Source: Tubulanus polymorphus
Lineage: Eukaryota > Nemertea > Palaeonemertea > Tubulaniformes > Tubulanidae
DNA length: 64,000 bases
Reading direction: 5' to 3'
Assembly: GCF_964204645.1 (NCBI RefSeq)
Contig: NC_134030.1
Location: 22,449,210 to 22,513,209, forward strand
This document shows positions 47,901 to 59,900 of this stretch, piece by piece (positions within the stretch are counted from its first letter, which is position 1; the number at the start of each line of letters is the position of its first letter). A program made the translations under genes and the position numbers. Below the pieces are notes generated by a model. That model ran no database searches, was not told the DNA's origin, and was given only the letters and a program-made list of their open reading frames with translations.

Positions 47901-50900
47901 TAAATGAATGAATTCTCAATAGATATTAGATTGTGTAAGTAATTAGAATAATATAGAACATTGACATAATCTAATTTATTGAGTGGACACCGCAAAGTTT
48001 AAAGACTGTACCAAACGATGAGGGGGGCCGCAAAAGATAAATTAGTTTTCATGAAATATGAATTCAGTAAAATTATGATGATTATCATCATTGAAATGAC
48101 TGTAGAGACAAACCTTCATTTTGATCGTTCTCGTGAACGACGTTCCGGTGTGAAATCAGAGGTAACAGCGAACTATCGATTTCCTCGGTGCAATTCTTTA
48201 TCAGTAACGGTCGGCCTTTAATGATACACTTCTCGATACTGACTCCAAACTGAGGGTCACTCCTAGACGAAAACACAAATTAACCATATATGATCCATTT
48301 ATTGTTGTTTGTTTGATTTGAATATATCAATTCATTTCCGATGTTTTAACCGTAGTCTCTATATATCTCAAACCGACGTCTGCAGAACTGTCGGTCCGGG
48401 GGTCAAGGTTTAACTATTCCGGCAATGAATAATCCACAACCCTTTAAACTAAACACAATCATTGAAAATTACAACAAATTTTTAAACCTATTCTGGTATT
48501 TTTTTATTTCTAAAGTTGAAGGTTATATTTTACTCTGGAGATTTAGAATCAAGTTCATTTTCTATGTTTCTCCATATAGTAACCTGTTGAAGCTGAAGCC
48601 TGTTTTACTTGGGTCAAATTTAACTGTAAATTCTCATTTTCTATTATTAGTTATTCTAAAAATCTAAATAAAATGCCGGGCCTAGTCGCACAGTAATGGC
48701 CATCTTTGCTGTATAGCCAATCTAACCAGTTTTAGGATTTTGTACTCAAGCCACAACTGTGCAACAGGTTCAGGGCGTTTAGAATAGCAGACCTAATTCA
48801 AAGTTATCGCTTGGATTTGACTTCAACTACAAGCACAAAACTGAGAACTGAGATTCTCAAACTGGTTCATTAAAGCATGCACGATAACATAAACAACTAC
48901 AATATTACTGAAGGCTACAAATTATACTTTAAGCTGAGACGAGAAGATACACAATATCCGTGTATGATGATGACGAGAGAAATCCCACAATAACGAAGCC
49001 AAGATTGAAAAATTCTATATCAGAATGATTGTATTTGAAGAGCGACGTTTCGGCTAAACACTATTAGCCATCATCAGGCGTACTGATGATGGCTATTTAG
49101 CCGAAACGTCGCTCATAGAATTTTTCAATCTTGGCTTCATTATTGTCGGAGTTCTCTCAATACTTTAAGCTACCGCAGTATTAAAAGATGAATATTTTCT
49201 GTGAAGATTTCCATTGAAAAGTGGAGAAATTTAGAAAGGGGATTCGGGAATTTGAAAGAGCTATTGAGAAGTTAGAAGCTATAGACTGCTGATACATTTA
49301 TATCTATAGTATAAATTATACCTCCATTTGTCGTGTTCCATCGGGGAACCTACCGGTAGCATACTGTACCGACGAGAAAAACATACATCAAATAACTGAC
49401 ACTTTGTTGTTCGATTACATCATAAACTTTTTCCGCAGAGCAGGTGAGTCAGCTGGGAGTTGCAGTTAGCTAGTTGACCAGTTCATAACTATTGCGGTCA
49501 CCATTAAAACCGTATTGCAACCACTAATCTACTTTAACCAACTATCAAGCAACTGGCCTGAACTTCAAGACAAGGATCTGGACAGGGTGGCCACTTTTAT
49601 CTGACTAGTTAATTCCCTGACGTATACAGGGTCTGATCTAAGCCACTAATGAAAGCCACTTGCCCGGGGGTGGAGCATATCTGAAATTTCGCTTGCTCCC
49701 TCCAAAAGCTACTTGCCCTCCACTGGCAGTCTGATTTGTGGCACTATCATCTGTTGTATCGACTGGGAAAAAAGCTTTGAGACATAAAATTGCACTAGCC
49801 CGGGGGACAAGTGATAATGATAACCTATATGCCCTGATGATAATATACTTGTCCCGGGCAATCGGACAAGTGCTTAGATTGGACCCTTTATACATGGTTT
49901 TTTCTGATTTAATCTGCTAAGAATCCAATCAATTAACAGTCAAATACTTAAGACATAGACAGAAACTGTTTAACTTTACACGCGATCTAACAATCTCAAC
50001 TAATTTCCCCTGATTTTAGGTTTTTTTTTTTTTACAAAATTCCCCGAGTAATCCCTGATTTCCTGTGGCACCACCCTGTCTGGAGCTATAGTTTTTATAG
50101 TTCGACTCAAATGACTGATTTTAATTGAACAGTAAAACTATAAACCCAGATCTATGGAACCGTTGGTTGCTGGTTTTACACAAAACACTTAAACTCAAAT
50201 ATTTAGTCGGTGGGTCGAATTTTAAGTTCAGTTACGCCCGTACCTGGTATCAATGTCAAGGTCAATCAGTTGTTTCTCGTGCACGGTCGAATTTAACCAG
50301 TTCAACCAATCGATACCGTCGCCGACCGGATCAATCAACAATGGCGGCCGTTGCCACGACGACACCAATAACGCCGAATTCTCCATTTGCCGCGGTCCCA
50401 AATCTTAAATTCAGAACAAAAATTTGATTACATATCGTTATTAAGTGATTAGGTATAGAATCTATGAATATGGACCCAGTTCCACAGTTGTGAGTTAGAG
50501 TTAATTCCGAGTTGAAATCAGTTATCTCTTGAGCCAAATCTTAACTCACAACTGTGGAACTGTGGAGCTGGTGGATACAAGATGTATGTTCTGAGTTGGC
50601 TTCATAAGACCCAGGGAGTCAAACTAGAGCTCTTACGAGGGCAAGACGTATTCAAGAGATAGACGCATTTTTGTGCAGAGATTGTAAAATAAAAAGACAT
50701 CGAAATATATATTTTTGTTATATGATCTAAAGGCAACTCAACTACATTTATGACAATGGACATCAAAATTACATCATTGTGCATCAAAATTTCATCATAA
50801 GGATCCCTGTTTAGCAAAAAACCCAAGCCAAATACAACAATACGCTAAAAACTCGAAATAATAATTTATCACATAATTCTAAGATCAAATATTATCTTAC

Positions 50901-53900
50901 CGTTTTTAAGCCATTCTTGTAATTTAGTTTCTCCGACGATCAGTTTGATTAAACTGCGTATATAGTGGTTGTATTCCTCAATAGTTAACGCCGGTAAAGA
51001 ATTTTCACTTTCCGCGTATTCGAAATCATCATTCTCAACACGGCTGCCATCTTGAAATATACAATCGAAATTATTCTGAGCTGAGTTTAATTGATACGGG
51101 TTCACAATAATCATAGCTAGGAACATTTTGAATCATGTCAGTTATTACTAAGGTGTCTCATTGTTACTATTGTGGTAGTCACCCAATTTACCTCCAAAGG
51201 GAACTTTGGAAAACAGTCTTTGAAACCAGGCCCAGTTTCACAAGAAGGTTTTAACTCTTATTAAATCAGTTTAATTTCTTTGTTAATTCAGTTAACTTTA
51301 AATCGATTTTCAACAATTAACTCGGGTCTACAGTTATTTCATTCAAAGAGTCAAAATTAGTTCATTCTCCATTAAGTCAACTTGAACTTATTAACAGACC
51401 TATTCAACAAGGTGTTGGTTTAACTTACCGGTGGTCGGGGTTTTAATTGGAGGTTGGATCTGTTTTTCCGATTCTTCAGTTTGATCTTTCTCCACCTGTT
51501 CCTGCTCCTGCTCCTGCTCCGAGTGTTTCGAGCCGTGCTCCGATTCTGGAGTTTGTTTTCCGTCGACTTTATCATCCGTCTGCCCGTCCACATCCGTCTG
51601 CTTTGCTTGTTCTAATTGCTGATCACCCTGAAGAATTCCGAAAGACTTATTTCAATTTCAACCAGTAAACTCTATGAAATCACCACAGCACATTATTGAG
51701 GGAAACCCATAATATCAATTTAAACAAATATCATTGTTTATTTCTTAACATTTCGGGTGGAATCCTTCCACCAGTCTTCAGAGTTCATTCGAAAATGTTT
51801 ATTTCAATTATACTCTGAAGACTGGTGGAAGGATTCCACCCAAAACGATAAAATCATTAGAAATGATATTGTGGGTTTCTATCGATGATATTCATCAAGA
51901 CTTGAAAAAGTTTCAACTATTTATTACCTCAGGGCCCAGTTTCACGAAAAGGATAAAGGCCTAAATCGATTTAAGATAAACTGAATTAATGAAGAAATTA
52001 AATCGATTTAAAAGTTAAACATTTTTGTGAAACTGGGCCCAGAACTGTGGAGCTGGATTCAGGATCTAGTTCCACAGTTCTGACGTAAGTCTGACTATCA
52101 AAGTAATAAATAATCTCATATCCAATAGTTGTAAATTTTAGAGTAATATTTTCTCCCTGAAACTAGACTAGTTTAATCAGCCGTACCTGCACACTTCCTG
52201 TCTCCGATCCAACCTCCTTTTCAGCGTCCTCCTTTTCGCTGCGATCCGTTTTTTCGACTTCATCGTTTTCCTCGACGTCGTCCTCTAGTTCTCCGTCGGA
52301 ACTTCCGCCCGCCGAGAACAATTGTTCGCTGTCGATTCCTCGTGAACTGACGGCAGACGCCTCGTCGAAACTCCAGTCTAAAACTCGACCTGTCATCAAA
52401 AACAAATAATGATAATGCGAGAAAAATTATATGTCATGTTGTTAGCAATAGAACTGAGTAAGAAGATTATGGTGTGAGGGCAGAAAGAGGCAGAAAGGAA
52501 AAAGACAGTAGTAAGATTTTGTTTGGGTGCAGTTTTCCATAGACTAAAGACCAAGGCTAAGGCCATCAAAGTTCTATAGCTAATCTAACAGCATAAGACC
52601 AGTCTTAGGGTTAAAGACCACTTTTGGACTAAAGTCATGATTATGGAACCGGCCCCAGGAGGGGGCTGCATTCAGTAAGTGTATGGCATTGTGGCTGCTG
52701 TAGTAGCAAGGTTTTCTATCCCGCCCCCTCCCCTAAAAAAAATAAAGACAATTTAAGCTTAATTTTGAAGTAATCATCCATTTGTCGCATCAGTCTATTT
52801 ATTGATATATCTAAAACCAATTATGAGCATTGATAGAATATTGACATCCACCTCTGGTTTGGGCAGCAGATATTCTATAAGGGTTGGCTGATATTCAGAG
52901 GGGTTGATGTAAAAATGAAAGGGTAGCTGCAGGGTTTGGGGAGAAACTGGTGTAATTATTACAAAGAACAATTACGATTTAAATTACAGTTACCTTTATT
53001 CGGATCGATGCTATCGATGATCAGAGGAATGCCGCGTTCTTGTAAACATCTCGGCCATTGTAGCGTTAACATCTGTCGTCTGAAACTATAGTGATACGGC
53101 CCGAGATACGCGGTGAATCCGGCGGCCATCGCGACGCCCCCGGCGATCGCTTCTTCGCGTTTACTCAACGAATCGTAGATCTGTCGGTATTTTCGGTGCT
53201 CGGAACGAAGTATCTAAAAACGAAAAAAAATTTTTTCCAAATTTCTGAACTAACGACAAAACAACAAAATTTGTACGAAAAAGGGCACTGAAAAGATTTT
53301 GGCAGAGTTTAGGTGAACTCCTCAAACCTCCCTTGGTTTTCATCTCTCACATGGCTTTATCCAGAGATACTGATAATAAATGCTCCCTAAGTTTGTCGTT
53401 TATGCGACAAGTTTTGATTACAAACTTGTCCCTACTCTGAACTGTTGCATCTCAAGCTTTTTTCGTAAAAGTTAGACGCATTCTTTACAACGCAACGCAA
53501 CACAGCAATTACTTAAGTATATTTTGTTTTGTCAACATTTGGAAAATCCTGCGATTAAAATTCCAGGCCTGGGTTTCATAGATATAGAAGAAAAATAATC
53601 CCTGGGAATATTTTGAAATTTGTCAGTTATTACCATGGTTTCTCATTGTTACTACGATGGTTGTCACCCAGATTGAGGATTAACCCCTAGGGATAACTTT
53701 GATACTCAGTCTATGAAACCTGCCCAGAGATTTTTGCTTTTGTAACAAAATTTCAGGAAATTCTCGTTACCTTCTTCATGCGAGCAGACGTCTTCAACAT
53801 GTGTTCCATTTTAATTGTTTTCTCTTGTTGATTGTTCTTATCGATCGTCGCCTCCTCGAATCCTCGCGCCAACTCGGCCAAACGAATTTCCAACGACTGA

Positions 53901-56900
53901 AAGAAAAAGTTCAAAATTCAAAATTCAATCAAGAAATAACGACTAGTGACACCTGGTGGATCATTGCTTGTCGCGAGTGGAATTATCTTTTGCTGCAGTA
54001 GTTGATGTCCTATTGCACACTAGCGACACCTGGTGCATACTCCTGAATCCTTATTTGTTGCAATAACATTGAAGGTACTCCATTCCTATGGACCAAACTT
54101 GGTGAACAAAATCAGCCTAGTATTACGATCGTTGGGGCAACAAAACCTCAATTTTTCTGATATTACCTTTCGTTTGTTTTCTAATGAAGTCATTTTGTGT
54201 TCGGCTTCATCCACGGCTGCCAGAGTCTGCTCCACTTTAGCGTGTAGCGGTTTCACTTTCGAAATCATCATGCGATGATACCTATACGTATAATAAGAGA
54301 ATATATCTAGAAATTCATATATCGAGAAAATTTTTCCCAAAAAAAAAAGAACACAGAAACCATAAAATTTCAATAGTTGAAACGTAGCTTACTTGACGAC
54401 GCCTCTGACCCAGTTACACAATGATCCACACGCGTCGTTTCCTGTTTTACGGAGTAGCGTTTCCGGTTCAAACGACGGTTTCTTCAAATACGACTCAACG
54501 AGAGTTAGAGTCGACTCTGGCATGTGATTGTCGTCGAACGTTAATAATTCTTCTGTTAGTCTGAAATTTAGAGATGTATATATCATTTTTTTTTTAATTC
54601 GTAAAATTGAAAATAAGAAGCCTCCAGTTCAGCAGTACTGGATCAGTTCCATAGTTGCTGCACCACACTTTCACAGTTTTTTAATTCTAGAACCAAATCT
54701 TGAACTGTGGAACTGGATCCAGAACTGTGGAACTGGATCCAGAACTGTGGAACTGGATACAGAACTGTGGAACTGGATCCAGAACTGTGGAACTGGATCC
54801 AGAACTGTGGAACTGGATTGTACACTGGCGTTTAGGAATGAATTTTCTTACCTTTCCAAGTTTGCCATTTGACGTTTTGCTCCCTTCTGCCAGGTCAAAT
54901 CAGAAGTTGGTGACTTTACTAAAATAATTAAAAAATTCACTTTCACCGGAGCTTTATTTAGGACCAAACTGAACAGTTTGAGGATTCATAAAGAACTTAC
55001 GAATCATGATGATGGCAGCCATTAAATCTTCGATATCGATAACCGGTTTCTGCATCGCGCGTAATTCCTGTAGACTTTCTACGTTCATACTCTGTATGAC
55101 TTTCTTCGTATCGGCGACGATCGCGATAGCTTTATAAACGGCTCGCTCGTGGGCGACTTGATACTCGGGCAGCAGCTGGTGGAAAATAACATGTTACATG
55201 TTAAACTTACAGATACATGTTATAGATACATGTTATAAACACATCCTATAGATACATCTTATAGATGTTGTTCTTCCTTACATACACAAAGTAAATTGAG
55301 TTACATGTTATTCTTCTACGTAACATGATATTCCTACATGTTACATGTGATTCTTCCATGTTACATGTGATTCTTCCATGTTACATGTGATGATTTTCTA
55401 TATTACATTCGATTCTACCATGTAACATGTGATGCAATTTCTTTTCTACATTTCTAAAGAACATTGTTATACGTACATGCAATGTGTGACATGTACATGT
55501 TACATGTTACAATAGCATTGACATGTTCAAGTAAAGTAAAACAATCTGTAACTATTTTCAATTACCTTTTTCAGTTTCTTGATTTTCTCCATTTGTGATC
55601 GAACGATTCTGACTTGTTGTTCAGTAATAGCCGTGTCCTGTCCGATCTGAGACATGATTCTAATCGTTCCCTGGAAACAAACACTGACAATAAACATCCA
55701 AAATACTAAACAAATATTTGTAGTTTCTTCAATTTATCTTAACATTGATTTACAAGTTAATCATTCTTGCGTGTAACTGGGCCCTGTTTGATCTTAATCT
55801 CAACTAATATTTGAAAATCAGATTTCAAACATCCCTATTGTAAAACTGGTTATCATCATAGAAACAAACATCTAAACTTTGCAACATTTCTGAACCCAGT
55901 TCAGACCAGTTCAGCTGGTTTAGAAACTAAAGATGTTTGACTCTTAAATCTATAAAAGATAATTGATTTTAGGAGCTTAACAGTTTCATGATGAAACTGG
56001 ACCCAATTTAGAACGACCTCAACTCTTTCATACTATCAGCATTCAACCCCCCAACTGACCCCGTTGATGTTAGGCTTGCAATTGAGTATCTCATTTCAGT
56101 GTCCAATATTAAAAGAAAGATGAAGAAAGTTCAGCTGGTTTAGAAACTGAAAATGATTGACTCTTAAATCTATTAAAGATAAACTGAATTGATTTCAAGA
56201 GTCAAACAGTTTCATGATGAAACTGGACTCAATCTAAAACGACTTCTTCTCTTTCATACTATCAGTATTCAACCCCCTAATTGACCCCGTTGATGTTAGG
56301 CTTGCAATTGAGTATCTCATTCCAATGATTAAAGAAAGATGAAGAAATCTCAGCATGAAAGGATTTTAGTGAATTGAGTTTAAAAGACAGTCGACTCACA
56401 GCGTTTCGTTCTTGTAAAACCATTTTCTCGTGTTGTAACTGTTTATGCAGACGAGATGCCATTCGATTCTCCTGCTGAATTTGAGCCAATGAACTTTTCG
56501 CTATTTTATGATTGTGATGAATTTCGTCGTATCTCGCGTTCGCCAAAGAGATAAATCTGTAAATCAATCAACATTTGATGATGTCATAGGGGGATTTATG
56601 AGGTAGACACATTCTCTGGAAGTGTCTATAGGTGACATAAGTGAATAGTCCGATGATGTCATAGGGGATCTATGGAGGAAGTCATCTTTTCTAGAAGTGG
56701 ATCCATAGATCAAATTACTAGTAGACAATTTGATGATGTCATAGGGGGATTTATGAAGGCAGACATCTTTTCTACAAGTGTCTATAGATCAAATCATTAG
56801 TAGGTAATTTGATGATGTCATAGCGGGATTTATGGAGGAAGTCATCTTTTCTAGAAATGTCGATAGATCAAATTACTAGTAGACAATTTGATGATGTCAT

Positions 56901-59900
56901 ATGGGGATTTATGGAGGCAGACATCTTTTTGGGAAATGTCTACAAACCAAACCACGAAATTAGATGATTTCATAAGGGATTGCCAAAAACAGACATCTTT
57001 TCTATTACAAAAAATCTGTGATCAAATGATATCGTAGGGGACAGTAGTGTCTATAGATCACAAATGATTTGATGATTTCATATGGGGAAGGAACCATTTC
57101 TTCTTATTCTAAAAGGATTTAGAAACACTATGATGTCACAAGAGGGACGTACAGAGGCAGTAGAGGTGTAATTGATACCTTTGAATGAATTTCTCGTATG
57201 TAGTATTCGTAAGATGATTGTATTCTCCGGCAGACGTTTCCAGTCCGTCTTGTTGTCTGATTGATAGATGCATCGATGCCAACATGTGAGCGATGTTTTC
57301 CTTCTGCGTTTGCGTCAACCAATCAACATCTACATCAAACAAACGAACAACCAATCAAACAACTCGATTCATAGACATTCAAATTTCAAAAAAGATTCAA
57401 TTTTCGTTTAATGAACAAAGTTTCGATATCCTTGGTTCATCTTCATGTAAAAGGCTGTCTATTGAGAATAGGGGATTTATAGAGGCAGACATCTTTGTAG
57501 GGAGAGTTCATTGATTAAATAACTAGAAATTGATGATTTAAGGGTGGGTTTAGACAAGATTAGACGAAGTATGCCTGATGATGGCTAACAGTTGTTAGCC
57601 AAAACGTCGCTCCTCAAATATAATCATTCTGATATAGAATTTTTCAATCTTGGCTTCGTTATTGTGGGATTTCTCTCGTAATGGTGGGTTTATTGCAGGC
57701 ATCATCAATCGTTTCTGGTGTCACTGTGAAAATGAGTTATTTTCAAACCTTTAAGATGGTAGGCGGCGTTTTGAATGAGAACGGATTTCGACCAGTGATG
57801 CAACCAAATGAAGTTCGTATTCTGCGTCAGAGCCGGCATATCTCGACAGCGTTTCTGGAACAGAGCGCCACCACCTGTCGATTCGATGAAACACACTCGG
57901 AAATTACTGCGCACCATCCTGAAAAATAAAATCACAATATTTTTGGGGTCCATAATTCCTGCTGCTGGGTAGAGACAAGAGGGGTGCAGGGTACAGATAG
58001 CAGATCATGTGAGGATAAAACTTTAACTTCGACAGTTCCACAGTTCTAGGCTCAGTTCCACAGTTCTAGATCCAGTTCCAGAGTTCTGGACCCAGTTCCA
58101 GAGTTCTGGATCCAGTTCCACAGTTCTGCACCCAAATCTACAGTTCTGCAACTAGATCCACAGTTCTGGATCCAGTTCCACAGTTCTACCACAGTTCTGG
58201 ATCCAACGCAGTTCTGGATCCAGTTCCACAGTTCTAGGCTCAGTTCCACAGTTCTAGATCGAGTTCCACAGTTCTGGACCCAGTTCCACAGTTCTACCAC
58301 AGTTCTGGATCCAACACAGTTCTGAATCCAGTTCCACAGTTCTGCACCCAGATCTACAGTTCTGCAACTAGTACCACAGTTCTGGATCCAGTTCCACAGT
58401 TCTGGAATCAGTTCCACTGTTGAGGATCCAGTCTCAGTTAAAGTACTGTAATTGACAATGATATTAATTCAACTATTAACTATATCAAACGAACAACTTA
58501 CTTTAAGAAGAATTCCCAGGCGACGTCGCGTGTATAGGTTAACCCGGCCTGCGTTACTTCCGTACGAATCGAGTTGATAATAGTCGTCTGCTCCTCGTAC
58601 GTGAACAGTTGACTGATCGACGAACCGGCGATTATAAACTCCTCGATAAACACCAGGAAATCAGCATCGACCAATTCTTCAGAGTGAATCACGAACAACA
58701 GCTTCTCTCCCTGTGAGCGAAATAGAGTTTAAAACTATCAGTTCTTAAAGAAACCTTGGTGCAGGACAAATTCAGACATTCACTTTTCGTCCGGTTGATC
58801 AGGAAAAATAGGGCAATTTTCTAAAGTATATAGATTTACAGAAAATAGGAAATATAGGAAATGTTGGAGAGGCATGATATAGATGTGAATTAGAATTCAC
58901 ATGAAGTTAAAATCTTCATTTCTAATTAATTTTAGCCCAGAATTTAAGAATGGGGTCATGATACAGAATGGTGGAATGTTACAGAATGGTGGAATGTAGG
59001 ATATGATACAGAATGGGGTCATGATACAAAATGGGGTCATGATACAGAATGGGGTCATGATACAGAATGGTGGAATGATACAGAATGGGGTCATGATACA
59101 GAATGGGGTCATGTATGATGATATGCGGATGAACTGTACTTACTTTAACACCTGCACGCTGATAAGCTGAAACTAGGTCACGTTTAAAGTGTTCTAGTTT
59201 ATAATCGTACGTATTCGCGACCGGGCTCGGTATTATATTAAACACCGAGAAACCGCTTAGATTCGCCGATAACTTCACGAGAACAGACGTCGTCCCCGGC
59301 GAGCCCTCCGATACGATGATGTTATGAGCGCCCTCGTGTGGTGACGAGATCGTCCTCGCCAGACGACAAATAACTTTTATAACAACCTGCAACAATAATG
59401 ACAATATTAATCAAACACCCTAGTCACATCGAAACTATCATTGTCCCTTTTGATAGGACCTTTAACCATACACCCCCATGTTTTATGGCGACAATTACAT
59501 CTCTTGTAAGAGTCCCTCAAATCATGTACTCCCATCTACATCTATGGTGACATGAGTTTCATGATTCAGAGATTTTCACAATTCTAAAGCATCCCATACT
59601 TTTATTTTTTACATTTTCACTCTGACCCCGGCTACATCGTGAGGCAGCACTAATCATTTCAAATACATTCAAATTTTGTCAGTTGAACTGACATCATTGT
59701 GTTGATGCGTCGGTAAACTCACGTCGTAAAGCGGTAACTGAATTCTCGGATGAGCTTTATTATATTCTTCGATCGCCTCATAAAGTAACGCTCGCTGCTC
59801 ATTCACGTTCATCAACGCCACGTATTTATCGGTGGTCGTGTCCTCATCGGCGTCGAGACTACGCTGATAGTTGCCGGCGGTGACAATACCACTGTCCTGT

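Noticed and set aside
49330-49450. Possible extra dynein exon beside a GTATAA donor-like site
   Set aside because: The flanking exons at 50,244 and 48,114 join in phase and in the conserved AAA5 sequence without it.
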